Source: Paraburkholderia susongensis (lineage in GTDB: Bacteria; Pseudomonadota; Gammaproteobacteria; Burkholderiales; Burkholderiaceae). Taken from it: a stretch of 64,000 nt of DNA. The stretch covers positions 1 through 64,000 of the forward strand of contig NZ_FXAT01000016.1 in the NCBI RefSeq assembly GCF_900177725.1. The letters run 5' to 3'. Position 1 is the first letter of the stretch, and every line of letters starts with the position of its first letter. Under the pieces are notes generated by a model. The model saw only the letters and a program-made list of their open reading frames with translations. It was not told the origin of the DNA and made no database searches. Below are positions 8,467-18,310 of the stretch, piece after piece. The position numbers and the translations under genes are program-made.

Positions 8467-8867
8467 GAGGGCGGGAGGTCCGGTTCTTCGAATGACCGCA
8501 TTATGAAGGCTGTTGATATCCCGTGCAGCGTTGAAGAACGTTTGCGTCGTGCTGCTGCGTCGCAAAAACTGCGCGCGTGGGAGGTGAGAGAGACGTAAAG
8601 AAGCGCGGAAAGAGACCAGAAAAGAGGCACGAGCAAAGCAATACATGGGAGCGAAATAACCCATCGATAAGATTGACTCATTGCCCGCATAGGCGGCAGA
8701 AATAATTTCCGGCTTCAGAAATAAACAGCCGTTCGAGTCGCCGCCTTTCATTGAATCGGCAATGGTATTTCATATTTGCCAGTTGAAAGATGCGTTGCGA
8801 TCTCGCGGCATGTAGCGAAATCCGCACCTATAATTAATTTCGTCCCCAAAAGAGCCGAGGCCATGCA
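8467..8867. other. divergent promoter region selD / fdnG
   Basis: A 401-base gene-free region between the divergent selD and fdnG starts, with lower G+C than the genes. A TATAAT at 8829-8834 lies 33 bases upstream of the fdnG ATG and could be a -10 box, but no good -35 sits at the right distance. No clear FNR (TTGAT-N4-ATCAA) or other operator was found by eye. Confidence 0.4.
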
Positions 8868-11800
8868 ATGACTCAAATGTCCCGGCGACAATTCCTGAAG
8901 GTCTCCGCCTCCACGCTCGCCGGATCGAGTCTTGCCCTGATGGGCTTCTCACCGGCACCCGCGTTGGCGGAAGTCCGTCAGTACAAGTTGTCGCGCGCAA
9001 CCGAAACCCGCAACACCTGCCCGTACTGCTCGGTGGGCTGCGGCGTCCTCATGTATGGGCTTGGCGACGGCGCCAAGAACGCGAAGACGAGCATCATCCA
9101 CATCGAGGGCGACCCCGATCATCCGGTCAACCGCGGCACGCTGTGCCCGAAGGGCGCGAGCCTGATCGATTTCATTCATAGCGAGAGCCGCCTGAAGTAC
9201 CCCGAGTACCGCGCGGCCGGGTCGAACGAATGGAAACGCATTTCGTGGGACGACGCGCTCGACCGCATCGCGAAGCTCATGAAGGAAGACCGCGACGCGA
9301 ACTTCGTCGAGACGACCGAAGACGGCAAGAAGGTCAACCGCTGGCTGACCACCGGCATGCTCGCGGCATCTGCCGGTAGCAACGAAGTCGGTTATCTGAC
9401 GCATAAGGCTGTCCGCAGCCTTGGGATGCTCGCATTCGACAATCAGGCGCGTGTCTGACATGGCCCGACGGTGGCAGGTCTTGCCCCGACGTTTGGCCGT
9501 GGAGCGATGACGAACCATTGGGTCGACATCAGAAACGCGGACGTGATTCTCGTGATGGGCGGCAATGCGGCCGAGGCGCACCCGTGCGGTTTCAAATGGG
9601 TCACTGAAGCCAAGGCGCACCGCAAGGCGCGCCTGATCGTGGTCGACCCGCGCTTCACGCGCACGGCCTCGGTCGCCGATTACTACGCGCAGATTCGCAC
9701 CGGCTCGGACATTGCGTTCCTCGGCGGGGTCATCAATTACCTGCTCACGAACGACAAGATCCAGCACGAGTACGTGAAGAACTACACGGACATGTCGTTC
9801 ATCGTCCGTGAAGACTTCGCGTTCAACGACGGCCTGTATTCCGGCTACAACGCCGGGAAGCGCAGCTACGACAAGACCTCGTGGGACTACGAGCGCGGCG
9901 ACGACGGCTTCGCCAAGGTCGACCCGACGCTGCAGAACCCGCGCTGCGTCTATCAACTGCTCAAGCAGCACTACTCGCGCTATACGCCCGAGCAGGTCGA
10001 GAAAATCTGCGGCACGCCGAAGGAGAAATTCCTGCACGTGTGCGAGATGCTCGCGTCGACGGCGGTGCCGGGACGGGCGGGCACGATCATGTACGCGCTC
10101 GGCTGGACGCATCACTCGATCGGCTCGCAGATCATCCGCACCGGCGCGATGGTGCAATTGCTGCTCGGCAACATCGGCATCGCGGGCGGCGGCATGAACG
10201 CGCTGCGCGGTCACTCGAACATCCAGGGGCTGACGGACCTCGGCCTGATGTCGAACCTGCTGCCGGGCTACATGACGCTGCCGATGGAAGCGGAGCAGGA
10301 CTTCGACGCCTACATCGCGAAGCGCGCCACGCAGCCGCTGCGGCCGAACCAGTTGAGCTACTGGCGCAACTACCGCGCGTTCCACGTGAGCTTCATGAAG
10401 TCGTGGTGGGGCGATAACGCGAATGCCGGGAACAACTTCGGTTTCGACTATCTGCCGAAGCTCGACAAGTCCTACGACATGCTGCAGGTCTTCGAGCTGA
10501 TGAACCAGGGCAAGATGACCGGCTATATCGCGCAGGGCTTCAACCCGCTCGCCGCGGCGCCGTTCAAGGCGAAGATCGGCGCGAGCCTCGCCAAGCTGAA
10601 GTGGCTCGTCATCATGGATCCGCTCGCGACCGAAACGTCCGAGTTCTGGAAGAACCACGGCCCGTTCAACGACGTCGACGCGGCTTCGATCCAGACCGAG
10701 GTGTTCCGCCTGCCCACCACCTGCTTCGCGGAAGAGCGCGGCTCGCTCGTGAGTTCGAGCCGCGTGCTGCAGTGGCACTGGCAGGGCGCGGACGGCCCGG
10801 GCGAAGCGAAGAGCGACCTCGAGATCATGTCGGGGTTGTGGCTGCGCATCCGCGAGGCTTATCGCAAGGACGGCGGCAAGTATCCCGATCCGATCCTCAA
10901 CATGAGCTGGCCGTATTCGAACCCGGAGAGCCCGACGCCCGAAGAACTCGCGATGGAGTTCAACGGTAAGGCGCTCGCCGACGTCACCGATCCCACCGAC
11001 AAAACCAAAGTGCTCGCGAAGAAGGGCGAGCAACTCCCGGGCTTCGCGCTGCTACGCGACGACGGCAGCACCGCGAGCGGCTGCTGGATCTTCTGCGGAG
11101 CATGGACCCAGGCGGGCAACCAGATGGGCCGCCGCGACAACTCGGACCCGACAGGCATCGGCAACACGCTGAACTGGGCGTGGGCGTGGCCCGCGAACCG
11201 GCGGATTCTGTACAACCGCGCATCGTGCGACTTGAGCGGCAAGCCATTCGACCCGACCCGCAAGCTGATCGCGTGGAACGGTGCGACGTGGTCGGGCGCC
11301 GACGTGCCGGACTTCAAGATCGACGAGCCGCCGCAAAACGGCATGAATCCGTTCATCATGAATCCGGAAGGCGTCGCGCGTTTCTTCGCGCGCGACGGCC
11401 TCGTCGAGGGGCCGTTCCCCGAGCACTACGAGCCGTTCGAAACGCCGCTCGGCTACAACCCGCTGCATCCGGACAACAAGGCTGTCGTCAGCAACCCGGC
11501 GGCGCGCGTGTTCCCGGACGACCAGGCCGCGTTCGGCACGCACGAGAACTTCCCGCATACGGCGACCACCTATCGTCTGACCGAGCATTTCCACTACTGG
11601 ACCAAGCATGCGCGCCTGAACGCGATCATCCAGCCGGAGCAGTTCGTGGAGATCGGCGAGGACCTCGCGAAGGAGATCGGCGTCGTGGCCGGCGAGCGCA
11701 TCAAGGTGTCGTCGAACCGCGGGCATGTGATTGCCGTGGCGCTCGTGACCAAGCGGATCAAGCCACTGATGATCGAGGGGAAAAAGGTACAGACAGTCGG

Positions 11801-11936
11801 CCTGCCGCTGCATTGGGGCTTCAAGGGGCTCACGAGGCCGGGCTATCTCGTCAATACGCTGACGCCCTCCGTGGGCGACGGGAATTCGCAGACACCCGAA
11901 TTCAAGTCGTTTCTCGTCAAGGTCGAAAAGGCATAA
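8868..11936 (+). CDS. fdnG: formate dehydrogenase-N catalytic subunit, selenoprotein
   Basis: A single 1022-residue selenoprotein read through an in-frame UGA at 9456-9458, which encodes Sec197. It is the alpha subunit of membrane-bound respiratory formate dehydrogenase, oxidising formate in the periplasm on a molybdenum or tungsten bis-MGD centre. The N-terminus has a twin-arginine signal (SRRQFLK at 5-11, cleavage near residue 34). CPYCSVGCG (Cys51, 54, 58) and a Cys in LCPKGAS bind a 4Fe-4S cluster. Sec lies in RVU-HGPTVAGLAPTFGRG, almost as in E. coli FdnG (1015 residues). Downstream are NHWVDIRNADV, GGNAAEAHPCG, DPRFTRTASVADYY and a C-terminal molydopterin dinucleotide domain. The ATG at 8868 follows GAGG at 8857-8860. 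fdnH starts 9 bases later. Confidence 0.96.
9456..9498 (+). promoter_or_regulatory. bacterial SECIS element in fdnG
   Basis: Directly after the UGA Sec codon a hairpin can form. GGCA (9473-9476) pairs with TGCC (9482-9485) around the apical loop GGTCT (9477-9481), the same loop bases bound by SelB in E. coli fdhF and fdnG. Below it, ACG (9468-9470) pairs with CGT (9490-9492) and GGCC (9462-9465) with GGCC (9495-9498). The loop sits about 18 bases after UGA, as required for recoding. Confidence 0.85.
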
Positions 11937-11945
11937 GGAAAAGAG

Positions 11946-12869
11946 ATGGCACTGCAATCACTAGACATCAGACGCCTTTCGGCCACGACCGTGCCGCCGC
12001 CGCAGGTGCGCGAGCCGGCCACCGGCTCGGTCGCCAAGCTCATCGACGTATCGAAGTGCATCGGCTGCAAGGCGTGTCAGACGGCCTGCATGGAGTGGAA
12101 CGATCTGCGCGACGAGATCGGCTACAACACCGGCGTCTACGACAATCCCGCCGATCTGACCGAGCATTCGTGGACTGTCATGCGGTTTTCGGAGTACGAG
12201 AATTCCGCCGGCGATCTCGAATGGCTGATCCGCAAGGACGGCTGCATGCATTGCGAGGATCCGGGCTGCCTGAAGGCCTGCCCGTCGCCCGGCGCGATCG
12301 TGCAGTACACGAACGGCATCGTCGATTTCCACGAGGAAAACTGCATCGGCTGCGGCTATTGCATCACCGGCTGCCCGTTCAACGTGCCGCGTCTGTCGAA
12401 GAAAGACCACCGCGTGTACAAGTGCACGCTGTGCTCGGATCGCGTGGCGGTCGGCCAGGAGCCCGCGTGCGTGAAGACCTGCCCGACCGGCGCGATCATG
12501 TTCGGCACCAAGGAGGACATGAAGCAGCAGGCCGAGGACCGCATCGTCGATCTGAAAGACCGCGGTTTCCAGAACGCCGGTCTCTACGACCCGGCAGGCG
12601 TCGGCGGCACGCACGTGATGTATGTGCTGCATCACGCCGACCGGCCGTCGCTGTATCACGGCCTGCCGGACAATCCACGCATCAGTCCGATGGTCGCGTT
12701 GTGGAAGGGCATTGCGAAGCCGCTCGCGCTGGCAGGCATGGCGCTCGCGGCCGTGGCCGGCTTCTTCCACTACACGCGCGTCGGTCCGAACGAGGTGAGC
12801 GAGGCAGACGAAGCCGCGGCTCTGCAGGAAGCCGATGAAGCACGCCGTTCGCGGGAGGACACCCAATGA
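11946..12869 (+). CDS. fdnH: formate dehydrogenase-N iron-sulfur (beta) subunit
   Basis: A 307-residue electron-transfer subunit carrying four 4Fe-4S clusters from FdnG to the cytochrome b subunit. Cysteine groups are visible in order: CIGCKACQTAC (about 38-48), CMHCEDPGCLKACP (about 100), CIGCGYCITGCP (about 135), then CTLCSDR and CVKTCPTG. A single transmembrane helix near 255-275 (LALAGMALAAVAGFF) anchors the C-terminus, as in E. coli FdnH. The charged tail after it is longer than I would expect. It starts 9 bases after fdnG, and its stop overlaps the fdnI start as ATGA, so the three genes are one operon. Confidence 0.94.
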   Translation: MALQSLDIRRLSATTVPPPQVREPATGSVAKLIDVSKCIGCKACQTACMEWNDLRDEIGYNTGVYDNPADLTEHSWTVMRFSEYENSAGDLEWLIRKDGCMHCEDPGCLKACPSPGAIVQYTNGIVDFHEENCIGCGYCITGCPFNVPRLSKKDHRVYKCTLCSDRVAVGQEPACVKTCPTGAIMFGTKEDMKQQAEDRIVDLKDRGFQNAGLYDPAGVGGTHVMYVLHHADRPSLYHGLPDNPRISPMVALWKGIAKPLALAGMALAAVAGFFHYTRVGPNEVSEADEAAALQEADEARRSREDTQ

Positions 12870-13522
12870 AACACTCTGAGCAAACCGGGCTGACGGACGT
12901 GAAGGGCAACCGTCTGATCGTGCGCTACACGCCGAACGAGCGCACGAATCACTGGATCACCGCGATCTCGTTCGTGCTGCTCGCGCTGTCCGGCCTCGCG
13001 ATGTTTCATCCGGCGATGGCCTTTCTCTACGCGGTTCTCGGCGGCGGGCAATGGACGCGGATTCTGCATCCGTTCATCGGCTGCGTGATGTTCATCTCGT
13101 TCCTGATACTTGCGCTGCGCTTCTGGCATCACAACTATCTCGACCGCGCCGACATCCAGTGGATGAAGCAGATCGACGACGTGCTGAACAATCGCGAGGA
13201 AAAGCTCCCCGCGATCGGCAAGTACAACGCCGGCCAGAAGCTGCTGTTCTTCACGATGGTGATCTGCCTCGTGCTGCTGCTGTTGAGCGGCATCGTGATC
13301 TGGCGGCGCTACTTCTCGTTCTATTTTCCGATCGAGATCATCCGGCTCGCGGTGGTTGTGCATGCGGCGGCGGCGTTCGTGCTGATCGTCGGTATCATCG
13401 TGCATATCTATGCGGCGCTGTGGGTCAAGGGCTCGATCGGCGCGATGACGCGCGGCACCGTTACCTACGGCTGGGCGAGGAAGCACCATCCGAACTGGTT
13501 CCGGGAGACCATCGGCAAATGA
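12866..13522 (+). CDS. fdnI: formate dehydrogenase cytochrome b556 (gamma) subunit
   Basis: A 218-residue integral membrane cytochrome b that passes electrons from FdnH to the quinone pool. Four hydrophobic helices are visible: about 32-54 (ITAISFVLLALSGLAMF), 68-88 (HPFIGCVMFISFLIL), 128-146 (LFFTMVICLVLLLLSGIVI) and 168-192 (VHAAAAFVLIVGIIVHIY). Histidines in the first, second and fourth helices are likely haem ligands. The family opening (VRYTPNERTNHWI) confirms the start. The ATG overlaps the fdnH stop by four bases. Length matches E. coli FdnI (217). Confidence 0.94.
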   Translation: MKHSEQTGLTDVKGNRLIVRYTPNERTNHWITAISFVLLALSGLAMFHPAMAFLYAVLGGGQWTRILHPFIGCVMFISFLILALRFWHHNYLDRADIQWMKQIDDVLNNREEKLPAIGKYNAGQKLLFFTMVICLVLLLLSGIVIWRRYFSFYFPIEIIRLAVVVHAAAAFVLIVGIIVHIYAALWVKGSIGAMTRGTVTYGWARKHHPNWFRETIGK

Positions 13523-13589
13523 GTCGCAAATAAGCAGCCGATCAACACCCATCGGGGCGCGTTCCACTGCGCCGTTCGCAGCGCACCGG

Positions 13590-13627
13590 GCCGCCGCTCC
13601 TCGTCGATGACGGGCGGCGGCTCTTCA
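13590..13627 (+). terminator. hairpin between fdnI and fdhE
   Basis: GCCGCCGC (13590-13597) pairs exactly with GCGGCGGC (13614-13621), and an inner CGTC/GACG stem closes around GAT. TCTTCAGTTTTC follows, giving a modest T tract. It may partly end transcription after the structural genes and so lower expression of fdhE-selA-selB relative to fdnGHI. Confidence 0.6.
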
Positions 13628-13646
13628 GTTTTCAGAGGTCGATACC

Positions 13647-14642
13647 TTGGTTCAACGCATTCTCGACGCCGGCGACATCGAATCGCTCGATCACACGGCG
13701 ATTCCCCGCCTGCGCATGCCCGAGCGGCTCGCGGTATTCGCGCCGCGCGCCGCGCGCCTGCGGCAGCTCGCGTCGCTCAATAATCCGATCGCCGGCTATC
13801 TGCGCCTGATGGCGGTGCTCGCCGACGCGCAACAGGCGGTGATTGCGAACTTCAAGGCGCAGCCCCCGAGCGCCGAGCTGATCGCGAGCGCGCAGCAGCA
13901 TTCGATGCCGCTGATTCCGGCGTTTTCCGGTGTGCGCGATCCCGCGTGGCAGGACGTGCTGCGTCAGTTGCTCGACAAGGTCGAAGCGGCGGGTCCGCTC
14001 ACACCGCCGCTCGCCGCATTGATCGCGCGGCTGCGCTCGCTCGATGCCGCCGCGCTCGACGTCCAGGCCGACGCGCTCTTCGCGCAGCGTTTCGAGGAAA
14101 TCGATCCGGCGAGCGCGCCGTTCATCATGGCCGCGCTGCAGGTCGTGTGGACCGACCTCGCCGCCGACATCGACAAGCGCGCGGTACCCTACGTCGACAC
14201 GCCGGGCCTGTGCCCCGTGTGCGGGTCGCATCCGGTCGCGAGCACGGTGAGGGTGGGCGGCGCGTACGATAACTACCGTTATCTGCAATGCGGCCTGTGC
14301 GCGACCGAGTGGCACATGGTGCGCGTCAAATGCTCGAACTGCGATTCGACCAAGGGCATCGCGTATCACGTGGTCGGCTCGCCCGAGGCCGACGTGGCCG
14401 CGCGTGAAGCCGAATCGAAAAATGCCGCGCTGAAGGCGGAGTCGTGCGACGAATGCCATACTTACCGCAAGATCGGCTTTCTGGCGAAAGACTTCGACTT
14501 CGATCCGTTCGCGGACGATCTCGCAAGCCTCACGCTCGATCTGCTGATGGGCGCGGAAGGCTACCGGCGCGCGTCGCCGCATCCGTGGCTGTGGCCGGAG
14601 CAGGCAGCCGGCGCGGCGGAGCCGGACGGCGAATCCACCTAG
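13647..14642 (+). CDS. fdhE: formate dehydrogenase accessory protein FdhE
   Basis: A 331-residue cytoplasmic protein needed for formate dehydrogenase maturation. The C-terminal half has the rubredoxin-like cysteine pairs of the family: CPVCGSHPVAS (about 190), CGLCATEWHMVRVKCSNC (about 213-230) and SCDECHTYRKIGF (about 266). These bind iron or zinc. The N-terminal half is helical. The start appears to be TTG at 13647 with AGAGG at 13633-13637; the next residues VQRILDAGDIESL fit the family, and no better ATG is available. It lies between the fdn structural genes and selA, consistent with assembly of FdnG. Confidence 0.9.
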   Translation: MVQRILDAGDIESLDHTAIPRLRMPERLAVFAPRAARLRQLASLNNPIAGYLRLMAVLADAQQAVIANFKAQPPSAELIASAQQHSMPLIPAFSGVRDPAWQDVLRQLLDKVEAAGPLTPPLAALIARLRSLDAAALDVQADALFAQRFEEIDPASAPFIMAALQVVWTDLAADIDKRAVPYVDTPGLCPVCGSHPVASTVRVGGAYDNYRYLQCGLCATEWHMVRVKCSNCDSTKGIAYHVVGSPEADVAAREAESKNAALKAESCDECHTYRKIGFLAKDFDFDPFADDLASLTLDLLMGAEGYRRASPHPWLWPEQAAGAAEPDGEST

Positions 14643-14708
14643 CGGCGGCGGGATGCAAGGTCGAAGCGCAAAGTCAAAGCGGGTTCAAAACGACACAAGG
14701 ATTGCCTC

Positions 14709-16157
14709 GTGAGCGATGTGAGCGGCTCGGAATTGCGTGCGCTGATGGCGCGCGTGCCGTCGGTGGAAAAGGTCATGGCGTCGGCGGAGTTCGCGCCGCT
14801 CGTGAGTGGCTATGGACGCACCCAGGTGCTGAACGCGCTGCGCGATGCGCTCGACGCGTGGCGGCTGCGCGCGCAATCGGCAGACGCTGAGGGTAACCCG
14901 CCGCTCGGCGCGCTCGATAGCGCGCAATTGCAGGCCACGGTCGAAGCGGCGCTGCGCGGGCGCAACGAATCGCGTCTGCGCAGCGTCTTCAATCTGACCG
15001 GCACGGTGCTGCACACGAACCTCGGCCGCGCGCTCTTGCCCGACGAATCGGTGCGGGCCGTGATGACCGCGCTCACGCAACCCGCGAACCTCGAATTCGA
15101 TCTCGCCACCGGCAAGCGCGGCGACCGCGACGATCTGATCGACGAACTGATCTGCGAGCTGACCGGCGCCGAAGCCGCGACCGTGGTCAACAACAACGCG
15201 GCGGCGGTGCTGCTCACACTGTCGGCGCTGGCGGCGAAGAAGGAAGTCGTCGTGTCGCGCGGTGAACTCGTCGAAATTGGCGGCGCGTTTCGCATTCCTG
15301 ACATCATGAGCCGCGCGGGCGCGAAGCTCCGCGAAGTCGGCACAACGAACCGCACGCATCTTAAGGACTACGACGAAGCGATCAATGCGCGTACCGCGCT
15401 GCTCATGAAAGTCCACGCGAGCAACTACGCGATCAGCGGATTCACGAAGGAAGCCGGCCTCGCCGAAATCGCGCCGCTCGCGCATGCGCGCGGCCTCGCG
15501 GTGGCCGTCGATCTCGGCAGCGGCACGCTCGTCGACCTGAGCGAATGGGGTTTGCCGCGCGAGCCGACCGTGCGCGAAACCGTCGAGGCCGGCGCCGATA
15601 TCGTTACGTTCAGCGGCGACAAATTGCTCGGCGGCCCGCAGGCCGGGTTGATCGTCGGGCGGCGCGATCTGATCGCGAAGATCAAGAAGCATCCGTTGAA
15701 GCGCGCGCTGCGCGTCGGCAAGCTCACGCTCGCGGCGCTGGAGCCGGTGTTGCAGCTATATCGCGCGCCGGAGAAACTGGCCGAGAGGCTCACTACGCTG
15801 CGCCTGCTCACGCGTTCCGCCGACGAGATTCACAGTGCCGCGCAGCGCGTGCAGCTGGTGTTGCAGCAGGCGCTCGGCGCGCGCTACACGGTGGCCGCGG
15901 AGCCGATGTTCAGCCAGATCGGCAGCGGCGCGTTGCCGGTCGACGTGCTGCCGAGCCATGGCCTCGTCGTCAGGATGGCCGACGGCAAGCGGGGCGGCCG
16001 TCATCTGCTCGCGCTCGAAAAGCAGTTGCGCGAGATGGCGCGGCCCGTGATCGGGCGGATCGCGGACGACGCATTGCGCCTCGATCTGCGCTGCCTCGAA
16101 GCCGCCGATGAGGCGCAATTGATCGCGCAATTGACGGCGCAGTATCAGGGCAAATGA
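14709..16157 (+). CDS. selA: L-seryl-tRNA(Sec) selenium transferase
   Basis: A 482-residue pyridoxal-phosphate enzyme that converts Ser-tRNA(Sec) to Sec-tRNA(Sec) with selenophosphate. Motifs are NLTGTVLHTNLGRALLP (about 97-113), NNNAAAVLLTLSALA, RGELVEIGGAFRIPDIM, VDLGSGTLVDL and TFSGDKLLGGPQAGLIVG, with Lys305 as the probable PLP lysine (E. coli Lys295). Length fits E. coli SelA (463) with a small extension. GTG at 14709 is the start, with AAGGA at 14697-14701. The N-terminal domain (about 1-70) that binds tRNA(Sec) is present. It sits between fdhE and selB in the same direction. Confidence 0.95.
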   Translation: MSDVSGSELRALMARVPSVEKVMASAEFAPLVSGYGRTQVLNALRDALDAWRLRAQSADAEGNPPLGALDSAQLQATVEAALRGRNESRLRSVFNLTGTVLHTNLGRALLPDESVRAVMTALTQPANLEFDLATGKRGDRDDLIDELICELTGAEAATVVNNNAAAVLLTLSALAAKKEVVVSRGELVEIGGAFRIPDIMSRAGAKLREVGTTNRTHLKDYDEAINARTALLMKVHASNYAISGFTKEAGLAEIAPLAHARGLAVAVDLGSGTLVDLSEWGLPREPTVRETVEAGADIVTFSGDKLLGGPQAGLIVGRRDLIAKIKKHPLKRALRVGKLTLAALEPVLQLYRAPEKLAERLTTLRLLTRSADEIHSAAQRVQLVLQQALGARYTVAAEPMFSQIGSGALPVDVLPSHGLVVRMADGKRGGRHLLALEKQLREMARPVIGRIADDALRLDLRCLEAADEAQLIAQLTAQYQGK

Positions 16158-16244
16158 GGGGGCAACTGAACGAGTAAAGGAGTGAGTGGGCAGTTGAGCG
16201 GCAATCGAAGAGCAACCAATTGAGCAACTGAAGGGCAGGCACGC

Positions 16245-18158
16245 ATGATCGTCGGCACGGCGGGGCATATCGACCACGGTAAAACGAGTCTCGTGAAGGC
16301 GTTGACGGGCGTCGATACGGACCGCCTCAAGGAAGAAAAAGCGCGCGGCATCTCGATCGAACTCGGCTACGCGTATGTGCCGCTCGCGAACGGCGACGTG
16401 CTCGGCCTGATCGACGTGCCGGGCCACGAAAAGCTCGTGCACACGATGACCGCCGGCGCGAGCGGCATCGACTTCGCACTCCTCGTCATCGCCGCCGACG
16501 ACGGCGTGATGCCGCAAACGCGCGAGCATCTGGCGATCGTCGAGCTGCTCGGCATCCGACGCGGCGCGATTGCGCTCACGAAGGTGGATCGCGTGGACGC
16601 ACAGCGTCTGCAGGACGTGCATGCGGAAGTGGCCGCGTTCGTCAACGGCAGCGTGCTGCACGATGCGCCCGTGTTCGACACCTGCGCGACGCGCGCGGAT
16701 GACGCGGGCGTGGCCGCGCTGAACGCGCATCTGCGCGAGCAGGCTGCGGCATGGCGCATGAAGCGCGACGACGGCCTGTTTCGTCTCGCGGTCGACCGCG
16801 TTTTCACGCTCGCGGGGCAGGGCACGATCGTCACCGGGACCGTGGTCGCCGGCAGCGTGAGCACTGGCGACACGATGCTGCTCGCGCCGAAAAATCAGCC
16901 GGTGCGTGTGCGCAGCATCCATGCGCAGAATCGTCCCGCCGAAACCGGCCGCGCTGGCGAGCGCTGCGCGCTGAATCTGGCCGGCATCGAGAAGAGCGCG
17001 ATCGATCGCGGCGACTGGATCGTCGATGCGCGTCTGTCGCAGGCGAGCGAGCGGATCGACGTCATGCTGACGCTGCTTGCCGACGCGCCGCACGCGCTCG
17101 AACATGGGGCGCCACTGCACGTGCATCTCGGCACGCAGCATCAGGTCGCGCAGGTCGCGTTGCTCGAAGGCGAAACGCTCGGTGCGGGGCAACGCGCGCG
17201 CGTGCAACTGGTGTTCGAGCGGCCGCTGTGCGCGGTGCCGGGTGACCGCTTCGTCGTGCGCAATGCGCAGGCCAACCGCACGGTGGGCGGCGGCCACGTG
17301 CTCGATCCGTTTGCGCCCGCGCGCAAGCGGCGCTCGCCCGAACGGCTCGCATGGCTCGAAGCGATAGAGACACTGCTCGACACCGGTTCGCTCGATGCGA
17401 TGCTCGCGTGCGCGCCGTGCGGTCTGTCGCGTGCGTTGCTGGAGCGCTTGACGGGCAAGCCCGCGGCCGCGCTCGTGTTATCGCCCGACACGCGTACGAT
17501 CGAACTGCCGGGCCACGATGCGCTGCTCGTTGCGGGCGCAACATGGCAGGCGCTCGCCGAACGGCTGACCGGCGCGCTCGCGCAATATCACGAGCGCTCA
17601 CCGGATGAGCTCGGCCCGGACGTGTCGCGCTTGCGGCGCATTGCGGCGCCTCTCGTCGACGGCGCGCTGTGGAGTGCATTGGTCGCCGATGCGGCGGCGC
17701 GCGGCGAGATCGTCAAGCGCGGGCCGTGGCTGCATCTGCCCGGCCACACGGTGACGCTCGACGACGCCGAGCGTACACTCGCAGCCGCGCTGCTGCCCGC
17801 GATCGAGGCGGGGCGTTTCGATCCGCCGTGGGTGCGCGATCTCGCGAACGTCCATGGCGTGCCCGAGGAGCGCGTGCGTCAGTTGCTGCGCAAGCTCGCG
17901 CGGCAAGGCGAACTGTTCCAGGTCGTGCACGACCTCTTCTATCATCAGAACGTGATTCGCGAACTCGCTTCGCTCGCAGCGGCCGAAGCGCGGAAGAACG
18001 CGGGCACCGTGGCGGCCGCGCCGTTTCGCGACGTCACCGGGCTGGGCAGGAAACGCGCGATCCAGCTTTTGGAGTTCTTCGACCGGGTTGGGTATACTCG
18101 CTTCCACCGTGGCCTGCACCTGTTGCGCGCGGATAGCCGTTGGCTCGATGTGGCTTGA
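16245..18158 (+). CDS. selB: selenocysteine-specific elongation factor SelB
   Basis: A 637-residue GTPase that delivers Sec-tRNA to ribosomes at UGA by binding the SECIS hairpin. The N-terminal EF-Tu-like G domain opens with VGTAGHIDHGKTSLVKALTG (P-loop), followed by the DVPGHEKLVHTM G3 motif and TKVD (G4). Domains II and III follow to about residue 350. The C-terminal third is the winged-helix repeat region (e.g. VRQLLRKLARQGELFQVV) that contacts mRNA. Length is close to E. coli SelB (614). The ATG at 16245 is the conserved start (MIVGTAGH). It is followed 56 bases later by selC, its cognate tRNA. Confidence 0.95.
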   Translation: MIVGTAGHIDHGKTSLVKALTGVDTDRLKEEKARGISIELGYAYVPLANGDVLGLIDVPGHEKLVHTMTAGASGIDFALLVIAADDGVMPQTREHLAIVELLGIRRGAIALTKVDRVDAQRLQDVHAEVAAFVNGSVLHDAPVFDTCATRADDAGVAALNAHLREQAAAWRMKRDDGLFRLAVDRVFTLAGQGTIVTGTVVAGSVSTGDTMLLAPKNQPVRVRSIHAQNRPAETGRAGERCALNLAGIEKSAIDRGDWIVDARLSQASERIDVMLTLLADAPHALEHGAPLHVHLGTQHQVAQVALLEGETLGAGQRARVQLVFERPLCAVPGDRFVVRNAQANRTVGGGHVLDPFAPARKRRSPERLAWLEAIETLLDTGSLDAMLACAPCGLSRALLERLTGKPAAALVLSPDTRTIELPGHDALLVAGATWQALAERLTGALAQYHERSPDELGPDVSRLRRIAAPLVDGALWSALVADAAARGEIVKRGPWLHLPGHTVTLDDAERTLAAALLPAIEAGRFDPPWVRDLANVHGVPEERVRQLLRKLARQGELFQVVHDLFYHQNVIRELASLAAAEARKNAGTVAAAPFRDVTGLGRKRAIQLLEFFDRVGYTRFHRGLHLLRADSRWLDVA

Positions 18159-18214
18159 GCCGCGGCGTGCAGTTGAGCGGCCCGTCATCAACTCGTCGTT
18201 TATCAATCACCGAA

Positions 18215-18310
18215 GGAAGGCATTCGTATCCGGTGGTGCGGCTGGACTTCAAATCCAGTTGAGGGCGTCAGACGCTCTCAGGTCGGTTCGACTCCGGCTG
18301 CCTTCCGCCA
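18215..18310 (+). tRNA. selC: tRNA-Sec (selenocysteine, UCA anticodon)
   Basis: A 96-base selenocysteine tRNA including CCA. It has a long acceptor stem (GGAAGGC with GCCTTCC, discriminator G, then CCA at 18308-18310), an anticodon stem CTGGA/TCCAG with loop CTTCAAA (TCA at 18249-18251), and a long variable arm GAGGGCGTCAGACGCTCTC. These are the bacterial tRNA-Sec features and closely follow E. coli selC. It is the cognate tRNA for Sec197 of FdnG. Its 3' end appears to be used as an integration site. Confidence 0.96.
18295..18310 (+). repeat. putative attL: 3' end of tRNA-Sec
   Basis: The 16 bases CGGCTGCCTTCCGCCA at the very 3' end of selC recur identically and in the same orientation at 25115-25130. 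This is the expected left junction of an element that inserted in the tRNA gene and restored its 3' end. Confidence 0.6.

Noticed and set aside
8949..11033. Long minus-strand ORF of 694 codons
   Set aside because: It is antisense to fdnG; its Arg/His/Val-rich composition is the shadow expected from GC-rich coding DNA.
8868..11936. Two separate ORFs or a nonsense-broken formate dehydrogenase gene
   Set aside because: The stop is UGA exactly at the known Sec position, the halves are in the same frame, a SECIS hairpin follows, and all Sec machinery genes are adjacent.
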